Assembly (NCBI RefSeq): GCF_900142175.1
Contig: NZ_FQZX01000002.1
Location: 353,317-417,316 of the forward strand
Length of the DNA stretch: 64,000 nucleotides
Direction of reading: 5' to 3'
Source: Maribacter aquivivus
GTDB lineage: Bacteria; Bacteroidota; Bacteroidia; Flavobacteriales; Flavobacteriaceae
The notes beneath the pieces were generated by a model. That model ran no database searches and was not told the origin of the DNA. It saw only the letters and a program-made list of their open reading frames with translations. A program made the translations under genes and the position numbers. This document shows, one piece after another, positions 15,703 through 25,286 of the stretch; within the stretch, counting starts at the first letter, position 1, and every line of letters begins with the position of its first letter.

Positions 15703-16467
15703 ATGAAATACGAAATAAAAAAGTTCCATGACGGACAGGTTACTGCTAAAATTGCTGAAACCGGAGATATTCATATAAAAATTAGAGGGAACAGTTATGA
15801 AGATTTATTTAGGGCTGCTTCCATAAAAGAAGCTTGGGACGCTACTAATGCAACCCATAAAACAGCTGTAGCTAAACTCACCATATTTTGCTTAATTGGT
15901 CAACGATCAGATAGGCGATTTAATAAGGGAGAATCTTTCGATCTAAAAGTGATCTGCAAATTTATAAATGACATGAAATTTGATGTTGTTTCTATTTTAC
16001 ATCCGCACAGTCCTATTTCGTTGGCGTTAATTGAGAATTCAGAAAAAATATCGCATGTAGACTATGTTGAAAAGGCATATAACCAAATAGGTAACCCAGT
16101 ATTGGTGAGTCCAGATGCTGGTGCGTATAAAACTACCCATGAAATTGCAGAAAAGCTAAATGCAGATTTAGTGCCCTCTAATAAAGTGCGAGTAAATGGA
16201 GCTCCTGAAATTAGTATTCAGGGTGATGTAAATGGCAAAGAATGTTTAATTGTAGATGATCTTGCAGATGGTGGTAGAACCTTTAAATTTTTGGCGGAAG
16301 CTTTAAAAAAGCAAGGTGCAACCAAAGTATTTTTATATGTTACCCACGGGCAGTTTAACTATGGTTTTGACGAACTTAAAGAATCCATAGATCATATCTA
16401 TTGCACCAATAGCTATAAGGATATTGAAGATGATTTTGTAACGCAATTCAAGTTAGATGGATTGTAA
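15703..16467 (+). CDS. ribose-phosphate pyrophosphokinase-like protein
   Basis: A 254-residue PRPP synthetase/PRTase-fold protein, shorter than housekeeping Prs (~310). ATP-site-like sequence is seen in FCLIGQRSDRRFNKGESFDLKVICKFIND, a flexible-loop region near VDYVEKAYN, and the PRPP loop CLIVDDLADGGRTFKFLAEAL near residue 190, where housekeeping enzymes have VDDIIDTAGT. Such short Prs homologues accompany nadV in bacteria and phages and supply PRPP for NMN synthesis. A 79-bp gap separates it from the macrodomain-like gene, and a strong terminator follows 24 bp after the stop, closing the NAD locus. Confidence 0.82.
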   Translation: MKYEIKKFHDGQVTAKIAETGDIHIKIRGNSYEDLFRAASIKEAWDATNATHKTAVAKLTIFCLIGQRSDRRFNKGESFDLKVICKFINDMKFDVVSILHPHSPISLALIENSEKISHVDYVEKAYNQIGNPVLVSPDAGAYKTTHEIAEKLNADLVPSNKVRVNGAPEISIQGDVNGKECLIVDDLADGGRTFKFLAEALKKQGATKVFLYVTHGQFNYGFDELKESIDHIYCTNSYKDIEDDFVTQFKLDGL

Positions 16468-16490
16468 AATTCTACCTAATTGTAAAATGA

Positions 16491-16520
16491 AAAATAGCGC
16501 TTTTAAGCGCTATTTTTTTT
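16491..16520. terminator. hairpin terminator (AAAATAGCGC/GCGCTATTTT)
   Basis: A 10-bp stem with a 6-nt TTTTAA loop followed by a run of T on the plus strand; A-tracts on the left make it work for the minus strand as well. It ends the NAD-salvage transcript and may also end the formate/nitrite channel transcript arriving from the right. Confidence 0.9.
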
Positions 16521-16562
16521 GTGCCAAATTTTAATTAATACGAATTGTACAAATAGATTTCG

Positions 16563-17514
16563 ATGGCTATATCAAAACGAAAATTACAGCGAACTTCTTT
16601 TGGTATTGCAACCACCAGTATCAAGAAAACTACAGCAAGAAGCATCTGATAATTAAGCAATATCAAACCTTCTCCTCATAATTAGATTCAAAAATGCGGT
16701 ATTTAAAAAGACCAACGACCACTGCGCCACCAATACTGTTACCCAACAATGCTAAAAATAGAAACCAAAGGTAATCTAGGAAGCTAATATCAGCAGAATG
16801 TAGAAAGGCGCCAAACACCTCTATATTACCCACAATACTATGGTGAAATCCTCCAAAACCTATCACACCGGTTATCATAATAATCAATACCACCCGGGTA
16901 AGCGAATTCATGGTACTGTTCAACAACCAGGTCAATAGTCCCATTAACCATCCGGCAACTACGGCACTTGCTAATAGTACCCAAGAGCCTTCTTTTACTA
17001 CATGAGCGCCAATTTCTACCATAGTCCCTTCGGAAAAAAGATGAAGATTCGGCGCAAGAAATCCGATGAAAACGGCAAATATATTTCCTCCAATTATGTT
17101 ACCAAGAATCACCACGCCCCATACACGAAATAACTCCCAAATGCTGCGCTGACCATTTAACATTGGCAAAGCCAATACCGATGTTTGCTCGGTAAATAGG
17201 GCAGATTTTCCAAGGATAACCAATATAAATCCGACAGGGTATACTACAGCAAAAAATTTAAAAATAAGTGTGGTATCAATAGTACCGTTCAATAGATAAT
17301 AAATTGCACAGATTAAAAAATAACTAAATCCAATTTCTAGTCCGGCAATTACCGCACTTAAGAACATAGCTTTATTTTTTATCTTGAAAATTTCTTCTCC
17401 TTCATGAATAACCCTACTAAGAATAACACTGTACTCGTTGTCCCCCTTAATTTCTTCAGATTTTTTCTCTAGTTCTTTCTGATGGTCTTGTTGTTCTTTT
17501 TTTTCGGTTTCCAT
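16563..17514 (-). CDS. formate/nitrite transporter family channel (stop at 16663)
   Basis: The coding sequence itself is 16663-17514 (283 residues). A charged N-terminal tail (KKEQQDHQKELEKKSEE) precedes six membrane helices, as in the FocA/NirC family. Recognisable are the first-helix region AMFLSAVIAGLEIGFSYFL, the loop segment KSALFTEQTSVLALPMLNG (family: K-L-F-T-E/G-N) and FGGFHHSIVGNIEVFGAF, containing the conserved pore-region H-x-I-x-N. FNT channels pass formate, nitrite or hydrosulfide in proton-coupled fashion; which one is not evident. The interval 16563-16662 holds no convincing gene. It is a lone gene, convergent with the NAD locus. Confidence 0.85.
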
Positions 17515-18010
17515 AATAGGATGGTTCGTTTAAACTGCTTGGTAGTAATTCATATATTGCTATAAAATTGATTGGTTTAGGTCTTGTACTTTTTTAAAAA
17601 TAAACAATAGTCCTAGTTCTAATTACTCCAAACAAATATTTAGATAGCTCAAAAAGAAACAAGGCACAACTAAAATATTTTTATGGTTTTGTGTGATAAT
17701 ATGAAGTATTGCTATACTAATAGCATAAACAAACATCTACGTCATCATGAAAACAGTAGCTAAAAAATTAGACCTTCAGAAAATCCTTATCAAATTTTAT
17801 ACTTGTGAGATACGTACTTTTAAGCGAATATTAGAACTAAAATAACAGCGTCAAATTAGTATTGGTTCATCTAGCATTGAAACCGTTTCACTTGATATAA
17901 GGGCGTAATTATGTTACCTTTATACTGGTGCTAGTTTATAAAAGCACACCAATAAACAGCTAGGGAATTTAGCTGGTTAAATCAATAAAACGCGTATACA
18001 AGCTTGTCAT
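17515..18010. other. 496-bp intergenic region with one possible 32-residue ORF
   Basis: The only candidate coding stretch is 17747-17845 (+), a 32-codon ORF starting MKTVAKKLDLQKILIKFY, basic and helical, without a clear ribosome binding site. Nothing else is recognisable; promoters for the divergent flanking genes must lie here. Confidence 0.3.
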
Positions 18011-18898
18011 ATGAAGCACATCCCATTTAAAATGTTGCTAAAGAAATCATATATCTATATCGTTTTTATCTTTTTAGGTTGTACGTCTACCAAAACAAAT
18101 AATCAGAACACAAACAGTTCTAATGCCGAACCTACTATCATACAAACTCAAAACGGACCTGTTAAAGCAAAGCCTGTAATTCAAAATTTGGGTTTAGATG
18201 ATCATTCATACATCAGTCTAACACCAAGCCAACCAGAATCAACGATCCATCATAAAGATTCGCTTCTACAAGAGCATAGTAATACTCAACTAAGTAGTAG
18301 TTCAGAGGAGGTCAACTTTAATAGCGATAGTCCCGTAGCGGATAGAATTGTTCAAAATTATCTGAATAGCGAAATTAAAGAGCCTGGCGGACATTGCCTT
18401 ACCGTAAGTAAAACTCGGTTTGAAAAGGCATACAAAGACGTGCACGGTCATTTGCCTTATCAAGATTTTCCCGATAGCATGGCTACGGCTACATATACTT
18501 CTAAACAGGTATTTAACTTGCTTTATGTGACTGCTTCTAAACCAGATAAAAGCTGGCAAAGCCTTCCCGAAAAATATAGGGGTAAAGGTAATGCGGGTGC
18601 TATTACCTATGCCGGTATGGGAACTTTAGTTGATTCTACCGGTATTTGGGGCGGAAAATTAAAACCGGGTGCCCTTATGCAAGTCTGGCGGTATAAAGAA
18701 GATTATATAGAGGTGGTACAGGGTGCCGATGTTAAAAAACTAGATCCATACGGACATTCGTTTATTTTCATAAGTTATGTACGTGATGACAAGGGTGTTA
18801 TTACCGGACTCCGGATTGCGGATCAAGGTTTTCAGAGTTACAGACCACTAGTGCCTAGAGATTATGATGTTTGGTGGGCAGTGAACTTAAGCGTTTAG
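18011..18898 (+). CDS. lipoprotein with an NlpC/P60-like domain
   Basis: A 295-residue protein with a lipobox (FIFLGCTSTK, Cys ~24), a Ser/Thr/Asn-rich linker to ~residue 115, and a C-terminal domain of about 170 residues. That domain has a Cys in GGHCLTVSKTRFEKAY and a His in DPYGHSFIFISYVRDD, followed by RIADQG. This Cys...His order with a strand after the His is that of papain-like NlpC/P60 cysteine hydrolases, so a peptidoglycan-related or amidase role at the cell envelope is likely but unproven. The neighbouring gene at 19003 has the same type of fold, suggesting paired function. Confidence 0.6.
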   Translation: MKHIPFKMLLKKSYIYIVFIFLGCTSTKTNNQNTNSSNAEPTIIQTQNGPVKAKPVIQNLGLDDHSYISLTPSQPESTIHHKDSLLQEHSNTQLSSSSEEVNFNSDSPVADRIVQNYLNSEIKEPGGHCLTVSKTRFEKAYKDVHGHLPYQDFPDSMATATYTSKQVFNLLYVTASKPDKSWQSLPEKYRGKGNAGAITYAGMGTLVDSTGIWGGKLKPGALMQVWRYKEDYIEVVQGADVKKLDPYGHSFIFISYVRDDKGVITGLRIADQGFQSYRPLVPRDYDVWWAVNLSV

Positions 18899-19002
18899 CC
18901 TACACCTAAAAAGCATCATAAAACTTTAACTTTTTATATGTAATTTACTCAGTACTAATACGTTCTAATAATAGTATCTTATCCCTAAATCTATTGTAAC
19001 CT

Positions 19003-19782
19003 ATGTTTCTTTTTTCGATACTACTTTCTTTTGGCTTTTCTAATGATATCTCACCTAAAACAAATAGGGTGATGCATCATAGCACTGCTGCTGTAAGAAC
19101 TTCACCTGTATCGAAATCAACTAATTTTAAGAAAGAAAAAATACTTGTACTTAACATAGCATCAGATTCTATCGCTGATTCTTATGCCAGTACTAAAGAA
19201 GATGCCAATCAACTTCGATTGCGCTTAAAAGAAGATTTACGGTTAGGTACTATTTCTATTGATCATATTAAAACAGCTTTTGCCGATCAACTGGTAGATA
19301 AAATTATACCGCACTGGTATGGTACTCCATGGAGTTTTGGCGGACATACTGCTACACCTAATGAAGGTAAAATTGCATGTGGTTATTTTATTTCAACCAC
19401 GCTGCGAGATATGGGAATTAATATCAACCGCTATAAATTGGCTCAAAAATCGCCCATAGACGAAGCTAAAATGATCAGTTGTGGTTCGGTAATTACTCAA
19501 GTGGAACAAGAAACCCATGAAAAAGCATTTGAAGAGATAGATACATTAACCCAAGAGGGACTTTATTTTATAGGTTTTGATGAGGGACATGTGGGCTATC
19601 TTTTAAAACGGGAGGGCGAACTTTTCTTAATACACTCCAACTACCTTAATCCAGTGTCTGTTTGTATGGAAACTCTTAAAGAATCACGTGTTTTTAATCG
19701 TTTTACAAAATTTCATCTCGTTGCCATTTCTCATAATGATGCCTTATTACAACGCTGGTTAGACAATGGTACTGTTATGTAA
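19003..19782 (+). CDS. exported NlpC/P60-like cysteine hydrolase
   Basis: A 259-residue protein with a short signal sequence (MFLFSILLSFGFSND). Its C-terminal half carries WYGTPWSFGGHTATPNEGKIACGYFISTTLRDMG: the Cys in ACGYF heads a helix, as in NlpC/P60 (usually DCSGF). The second element is FIGFDEGHVGYLLKREGELFLIHSNY, with His in EGHVGYL and a polar residue in the next strand. It is predicted to act on cell-wall peptides or related amides outside the cytoplasm. It starts 105 bp after the NlpC-like lipoprotein gene and is followed by a bidirectional terminator. Confidence 0.65.
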   Translation: MFLFSILLSFGFSNDISPKTNRVMHHSTAAVRTSPVSKSTNFKKEKILVLNIASDSIADSYASTKEDANQLRLRLKEDLRLGTISIDHIKTAFADQLVDKIIPHWYGTPWSFGGHTATPNEGKIACGYFISTTLRDMGININRYKLAQKSPIDEAKMISCGSVITQVEQETHEKAFEEIDTLTQEGLYFIGFDEGHVGYLLKREGELFLIHSNYLNPVSVCMETLKESRVFNRFTKFHLVAISHNDALLQRWLDNGTVM

Positions 19783-19827
19783 TTTTGCATGACTGCATCT
19801 AACTTACTTATATTATAAACATAAACC

Positions 19828-19852
19828 ATAGCGCTTTTTAGCGCTATTTTTT
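19828..19852. terminator. bidirectional hairpin terminator (ATAGCGC/GCGCTAT)
   Basis: A 7-bp stem around a T-rich loop, followed by T residues, between convergent genes ending at 19782 and 19851. The stem core resembles that of the terminator at 16491. Confidence 0.8.
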
Positions 19853-20501
19853 ATTCAAAAGTATGTCGTTGTTCTGCTGTTGAAGATGCTTGCAATAATT
19901 GGTGAAATGTCTTTATACTATCAAAATTGCTCGTAATTTCTTCCGATACCGCAATGCCAGATACACCTGCTTCCAATAACCCTTTCACATCTACCGTGGT
20001 AATGCCACCAAAAGCAATAATTGGAGTTTCGGTTTGTAAAGCTTCTACTAGTAACGTATACCCATTTAAACCCAAAACCGGACTCGAATCTTCTTCGTTG
20101 ATATTTGCTTTAAACGGACCTAAATTGATATAATCAACTTCTTTGGTCAATAGTGTTTCTGCGTCTTGCAAGGTGTTGGCCGTACCACCGATCATTTGCC
20201 AAGTGTATAGCAGTTTTCGTACCTCGGTAGGGGATGTAGTAGTATTATCAAATACAACGCCGTCTGCTTTAATGGTATGTGCAATCTTAAACTGATTCTC
20301 AATGATTAACCGCGTCTGAAAATGTGAAGTAATTTCCCTAGCTTCTTCGGCTATTTTTAAAAACTTCTTTTCTGATACATTCTCTAAGCCTAACTGCACT
20401 AATTCTATACCAGAAGTACACGCCTTTTGTATATTTTCCAATACCTCTTTTGGTGAGTTTCCTTTTGGTATGTAATGTAGCTTAGGGATAATCATGTCCA
20501 T
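19851..20501 (-). CDS. ThiE/TenI-like paralogue lacking thiamin-phosphate synthase active-site residues
   Basis: A 216-residue TIM-barrel protein clearly paralogous to the ThiE at 27173-27826 along its whole length ([24 protein letters not shown] versus [21 protein letters not shown]). At each catalytic site it differs. The pyrophosphate motif QLRLK is QLGLE. The metal-binding IINDH is [13 protein letters not shown] is GVVFDNTT. The later GGTANT and GPF motifs are kept. It therefore cannot use the normal ThiE mechanism and may be a regulatory or sugar/thiazole-binding barrel. It stands alone with no riboswitch in front. The start could also be the internal ATG at codon 3. Confidence 0.8.
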   Translation of the reverse strand: MDMIIPKLHYIPKGNSPKEVLENIQKACTSGIELVQLGLENVSEKKFLKIAEEAREITSHFQTRLIIENQFKIAHTIKADGVVFDNTTTSPTEVRKLLYTWQMIGGTANTLQDAETLLTKEVDYINLGPFKANINEEDSSPVLGLNGYTLLVEALQTETPIIAFGGITTVDVKGLLEAGVSGIAVSEEITSNFDSIKTFHQLLQASSTAEQRHTFE

Positions 20502-20900
20502 ATTTTTTGATGTAAATGTTGTAGTATTTAAGTTGGCAAAGTTACGGATGTAATGTGTAATTTAATTTTTTTGTATGGCAATGTCTTATTCACCGGCTAT
20601 TTTTTGTACGGCTAATTGCCCATCATGGAAAATAGAATTCATAGGTTTCGTCTAATTGTGGTTGTAATAAATACTTATGTGTTTTAGATGTGGTTTGGGT
20701 TATAAACTTTCTTAGAGATTGGGTGTATAATCATTAAGATTTAAAATCTAAGTTAGTAGGGTTGTGAAAGGTATGTAGAACGGGATTTTACTACGTATTG
20801 TAATTTCCTTACGGTTTTCCGTAATGGAATACTTGTTAAAAATATCTATATTTAACCTCCCCTTTCCTTTATAAAAAAATACTACATTAATTTTATAATT
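20502..20900. other. 399-bp intergenic region before the KAP gene
   Basis: Contains no coding sequence I can support. It must hold divergent promoters for the ThiE paralogue and the KAP NTPase; no clear dyad or hairpin stands out. Base composition becomes AT-richer towards the KAP gene. Confidence 0.4.
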
Positions 20901-23900
20901 ATGAATAAAAATTATCCCATTTTTTTATCACGAATAGCAAAAGGTGAAGATAAAATTGAAGGAGGTTCTCAAAATAATCTTGCAGAAGTTATTTCTGAAA
21001 TTATAAAAGAGGATAAATTAGAAAAAAAGGTTATTGGATTAGAAGGAGATTGGGGATCTGGAAAATCAAATTTGATTAGAATAATCCAATCCAGGCTCGG
21101 GGAAAATTATCACACTTTCATTTTTGATGCTTGGGGAAGTCAGGAGGATTTAACTAGAAAATCTTTTTTGGAACAACTTATAAATGAATTGTTTATAGAA
21201 GAATTCTTAACCGAAAAAGAAAAATGGAAGGATTTAAAAAACCGCTTATTATCTAATACGTCAACAACCCATACTCAAAAATTCCCACAAATCAAGAGTT
21301 ACTGGCTAGTTATCTCACTTTCACTACTTCTTTATGCGTTCCTATCAAGTACTTATGAACATATTATCAAAAATTTTGACTTTGTAGAATCTGTTTTCTT
21401 CGGTTATTTTAAACCTTTAATATGGATTTATCTTATTCCTGTCGGGTTTTTTATATGGGGTCTCAAATTATCAAAGAAGGAGTATCTAAAAGAAAGAGAG
21501 AACAATAGCAAAAAAGATATTATTGATCAAGATAGTAGATGGGTCACAATAGGTAAGTTATTTTATTGGTATAATGGAAAAGAAATAAATTCAGAAGAAG
21601 TTAAAAATATTATAGAAGATGAACCATCTGTAAAACAGTTTAGAGAATACTTTAAAAATATAGAAGATGAAATCAAAGGTAAAGGTAAGCTGATATTAGT
21701 ATTTGATAATCTTGATAGACTTGATAATGATAAGATAAAGTCACTTTGGTCATCTATTCATACTTTTTTTGCTGAGGATAACAATTCTTTTAACTCTTGG
21801 GTTATTGTACCATATGATAAGGCTAAATTACAAGAGCATTTAGAAAATGGATTGCATGGATTTATTGGTAAAACATTTTCTTTGAATTTTAGGATTACAC
21901 CACCTGTTGTAACCCAATGGGAACAATTCCTAAATCAAATGTTGGATGATGCATTTGGCAAAGAATTGCTAAACCAAGAAGAAATAGAATATGTCACAAA
22001 ACTTTTTGATATCCTAGCCTCAAATAAAACAATTAAACCTCGCCAAATCATCAATTACACAAATGATTTAGTATCCATGTATAAGTTATGGAGAAAGGAT
22101 ATTGAAGATAACAGTATAAAATTTCGATATATAGCTTTATTCACTTTAGTTAAGGATTCCATTATTAATACTCCAAATGAGTCGATTCTTAATCGTGATT
22201 ATTTAAAAGGAGCTGCAGTATTTTTCAAAGATGATGAAGACTTAGATACAAGTATGTCGATGCTGACATTTGGAGTAAAGAAGGATTTAGCAGATGAAGT
22301 CCTTTTGGATAGACAACTTAAAATTGCTTTAAGAGAAGGTAATGAAGAAATAATTAAATCTTCTTTGAAACATCGAGCATTTCAAAAATATTTTTTTCAA
22401 GCAAATTCTGCGATTCAATTAAGTGAAAAATTAAAGGGGTTAGTTAAAATTTATAAAGTTGTTAATGAGATATTCTCTGCCAACATGATGAACACTTTTT
22501 GGGAAGATTTTGGTAAAGAAATAAAGTTATTCGAAAGTGAATTTGAAGTATTGAATGATAATCATAAAGCTATTTTAAAAAATACCGAGAAGGGTACGGG
22601 TAAAAGTATTTTATTAAAGTTAATTAAGGGGTTAAAAAAAGACTTTGATTCTCTTACAAATCAAGAAAAATATCTCACTCAAATAATACTTATAGAAGAG
22701 TTCATAAATGAAGAAAATATTGATATTGATTTCTTTTCGTTGATAACGAAGATTAATTTTAGTGCCGAGCCTTACATGAAATTTGTAAATAAGGTAAAGA
22801 GTAATTATAAAAAATATAAAATTTTATGTTCTCAAAAAGAGCTGACAGAATGGTTTTTTGGGGAAAATGAGGAATTAGATATAAATAAAATTTTCAGTAA
22901 TCTTACAGAGTTAGAAACCGTTAAAGATGAATATGAAATGGACTCTATTATTATAGATATTTCTGCGAAAATTAAGACCATTTCTCATAATGACAAAGAA
23001 AATTTGATCCAATATGTTAAGATATTAAAAGTACTAGCAGAAAGACCTGTCAAGCTAAAACTTAGCATCCAATTCTATGATCAACTTACTTCAGCAAAGT
23101 TGGACTCCGATGAAATATATGAAGATGCCTATTGTATTGGTATTTCTGATTTTCAGGTTTCTCATGCAAACTCATCAAATTTTCAAAGTTCTTTAAGAAG
23201 CTTGACGGAAGAGCAGTTAGAAAAGATTTCAAGTAAGATAGAATCATACATGAGCTATCAAGAATTACTTGAATTACTAACGACAAATACATCTGCGATC
23301 GGGTTTCTTAAACTTAAAAATGTTGCACATAAAGTTACAATTAATGATTACGGCGAATCATCTTTAAATATAATGTGGGCACTTAAAAAGTTTGATAATA
23401 TTGCCACAAAAGTTTTTGATGATGATAAGGAGAAAGTAAAAAGCTTTGTAGAAAAATTAAGTTCATGGCACATGTTATATAATGGAGAAGTTGAAAGTAT
23501 TTCTGAAGGCTTTTTTAAACATTTTAATCTAGGAGAATTAAAGCTCGTAGAATTAATAATAAAAAATACGTTAAAACATTACAAAGGTTTGTCGAAGGAA
23601 CAAATCATGGAATCGTTCAAAACGAAGAACAAAGACTTCAAAATACTTAACGCACTAATTGACAATGATTTAATCGATAAATTTTCGAATGCTTTTTATA
23701 GTGCCTACGATGATTACATGAAAGAAATAGCTAGTGAAAAAGAAGCTGTTCCAGAAGTTGGGATTTGGGATACACTAATTGATAAACTTCATGGTAATAA
23801 GCTAAAGAGCACTTTCACAAATATAAGAGATATATTTATTAATGAAAGAGGGGAGTTAAAAGAAGGAGAGCTTTATTTCTTTAAAAAAGGTTTAATAAAT

Positions 23901-24188
23901 TATGCTAATCTTTCGACAAATCCAGAAAGAAGTACACTTAAAATAATTATTCCTTTAATTGAATCTGATTCAAATTTCGAAATTTTCTTAGATAATAAAG
24001 ATTCTCTTATCCCCATTATTCAATCATCCAAACAACATAGCGAAACTGCCATTGGAGAACTTCAATTAAGATATAATTCTAAAAACTATTTGGATGACGA
24101 AAGAATGAAAGACCTTGCAACGACGTTGAGTCTAAAAAAAGAAGATATTAGTAAAGATGATGATGCCAAATTAGAGGAAGGAAAATAA
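20901..24188 (+). CDS. KAP family P-loop NTPase with two membrane segments
   Basis: A 1095-residue STAND-like NTPase of the KAP family. The Walker A is GDWGSGKS at residues 49-56. Two transmembrane helices are inserted after it at about 133-150 and 168-188, the diagnostic KAP arrangement. The Walker B follows as LILVFDNLDRLD (263-274), then a sensor-like WVIVPYD segment near 300. The remaining ~700 residues are helical and very Lys/Glu/Ile-rich, with no named domain recognised. KAP proteins include phage-exclusion factors such as PifA and kinase-interacting membrane proteins. Codon use is more AT-rich than that of its neighbours, consistent with horizontal acquisition. A small gene with an HEPN-type motif follows. 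Confidence 0.87.
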   Translation: MNKNYPIFLSRIAKGEDKIEGGSQNNLAEVISEIIKEDKLEKKVIGLEGDWGSGKSNLIRIIQSRLGENYHTFIFDAWGSQEDLTRKSFLEQLINELFIEEFLTEKEKWKDLKNRLLSNTSTTHTQKFPQIKSYWLVISLSLLLYAFLSSTYEHIIKNFDFVESVFFGYFKPLIWIYLIPVGFFIWGLKLSKKEYLKERENNSKKDIIDQDSRWVTIGKLFYWYNGKEINSEEVKNIIEDEPSVKQFREYFKNIEDEIKGKGKLILVFDNLDRLDNDKIKSLWSSIHTFFAEDNNSFNSWVIVPYDKAKLQEHLENGLHGFIGKTFSLNFRITPPVVTQWEQFLNQMLDDAFGKELLNQEEIEYVTKLFDILASNKTIKPRQIINYTNDLVSMYKLWRKDIEDNSIKFRYIALFTLVKDSIINTPNESILNRDYLKGAAVFFKDDEDLDTSMSMLTFGVKKDLADEVLLDRQLKIALREGNEEIIKSSLKHRAFQKYFFQANSAIQLSEKLKGLVKIYKVVNEIFSANMMNTFWEDFGKEIKLFESEFEVLNDNHKAILKNTEKGTGKSILLKLIKGLKKDFDSLTNQEKYLTQIILIEEFINEENIDIDFFSLITKINFSAEPYMKFVNKVKSNYKKYKILCSQKELTEWFFGENEELDINKIFSNLTELETVKDEYEMDSIIIDISAKIKTISHNDKENLIQYVKILKVLAERPVKLKLSIQFYDQLTSAKLDSDEIYEDAYCIGISDFQVSHANSSNFQSSLRSLTEEQLEKISSKIESYMSYQELLELLTTNTSAIGFLKLKNVAHKVTINDYGESSLNIMWALKKFDNIATKVFDDDKEKVKSFVEKLSSWHMLYNGEVESISEGFFKHFNLGELKLVELIIKNTLKHYKGLSKEQIMESFKTKNKDFKILNALIDNDLIDKFSNAFYSAYDDYMKEIASEKEAVPEVGIWDTLIDKLHGNKLKSTFTNIRDIFINERGELKEGELYFFKKGLINYANLSTNPERSTLKIIIPLIESDSNFEIFLDNKDSLIPIIQSSKQHSETAIGELQLRYNSKNYLDDERMKDLATTLSLKKEDISKDDDAKLEEGK

Positions 24189-24390
24189 TGATATTTAGTT
24201 TTAGTTATATTTGGTTTATGAATACTATAGAAATATAGTAAAAGATGAGTAGGTAAATAATACCAATCCTTTACATTGTTTTCTAAATAAAATGTAAACC
24301 TTATTTTATTGTTTTACAACTGTATCAGCTTGCTCAAAATATACTCTGCCTATCAAGCAAAAAGCAGTTTCAATTAAATATCTATTAAAA

Positions 24391-24993
24391 ATGGGTAAAA
24401 AAATATTAGAAAGAATCGATATTGAAAACTTAATTACAAATTTAAGAGGAGAAGTAGGTACAGTAATAGAATCTTGGACTTTATTAAGAGAGTATCATAT
24501 TTTGACTAATCAATTGACTTCAAATATGAGTCATAGTCAGTACAAAGAAAATCTTAGGAACAGTGATTTTAAAAAGAGACATATTATTAAAAAAAAACTA
24601 ACTGATGACATTATATCAAAGCTTTCTGAGTTAGCTCAAGAAACTAACAATACTCTTAATTTCTATTTGGCAACACAAAAAATCACCAATCTAGATTCTG
24701 AATTTAAAGATTATAAAATGTATATAATCAAAAACAAGTTTAAAGCTAGAAGAAATGAGTTTATTAGTCACAAAAATTTACCATTAAAATGGTCAGGGCA
24801 TAAAGCAGCATATAGCATACCATATGTAATAATTGTAAAAGCAATTGTAAAAGCAATTATCCTAATGAAAGAGATTGATAATATATATATTGGTAAAAAT
24901 GCAAATTTGAATTGGCAGATTTTAAGAGCTAGTAGATATAATTACGAAGTTGCAGCCAGGGCAAGATATATGGATATGTCATTTATAAAATAG
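24391..24993 (+). CDS. small helical protein with HEPN-like R-x5-H motif
   Basis: A 200-residue all-helical, basic protein, start ATG at 24391. I recognise no named family by sequence, but residues 121-127 read RNEFISH, within KARRNEFISHKNLPLKW. R followed by N and a His five residues later is the form of the HEPN RNase motif (R-x4-6-H), and the following K and hydrophobic stretch resemble AbiU2-type proteins. It lies 202 bp after the KAP gene on the same strand, shares its AT-rich composition, and is followed by a strong terminator. A toxin or RNase partner of the KAP NTPase is a hypothesis. Confidence 0.5.
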   Translation: MGKKILERIDIENLITNLRGEVGTVIESWTLLREYHILTNQLTSNMSHSQYKENLRNSDFKKRHIIKKKLTDDIISKLSELAQETNNTLNFYLATQKITNLDSEFKDYKMYIIKNKFKARRNEFISHKNLPLKWSGHKAAYSIPYVIIVKAIVKAIILMKEIDNIYIGKNANLNWQILRASRYNYEVAARARYMDMSFIK

Positions 24994-25154
24994 GATTCTA
25001 ATTTTACAAATGCGTATGGTTTTTCAATAAACAATTGCTTATCTAAATAATTTTTATACTATTATAATTAGAGAAGTCATGGTAGTACTTTATTACAATC
25101 TTATCTTTCATCATAAGAAAGAAATTGGAAAAATAAGTTTACTTCTTACAGAGC

Positions 25155-25209
25155 GTCTCTGTATACCTTAATTAGTTAACAGCTAATTGGTATGCAGAGA
25201 CTTTTTTTT
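25155..25209 (+). terminator. strong hairpin terminator after the KAP locus
   Basis: The arms GTCTCTGTATACC...AATTAG and CTAATTGGTATGCAGAGAC pair over about 19 positions with one mismatch and one bulge, followed by eight T on the plus strand. It closes the KAP locus 160 bp after the small gene. Confidence 0.9.
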
Positions 25210-25286
25210 GCGTAAAACTTTACACAGCGCATAAACTCTAAAAACGGTGAACTAAGTTGCTTACTTCCTATTGCTGAAAACAGCTT

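Noticed and set aside
16563..16649. 28-codon plus-strand ORF starting MAISKRKLQRTSF
   Set aside because: Too short, no ribosome binding site, and it lies just after a terminator; no support as a gene.
17747..17845. 32-codon ORF in the gap before the NlpC-like lipoprotein
   Set aside because: Mentioned in the intergenic entry but not called as a gene: no ribosome binding site or family match.
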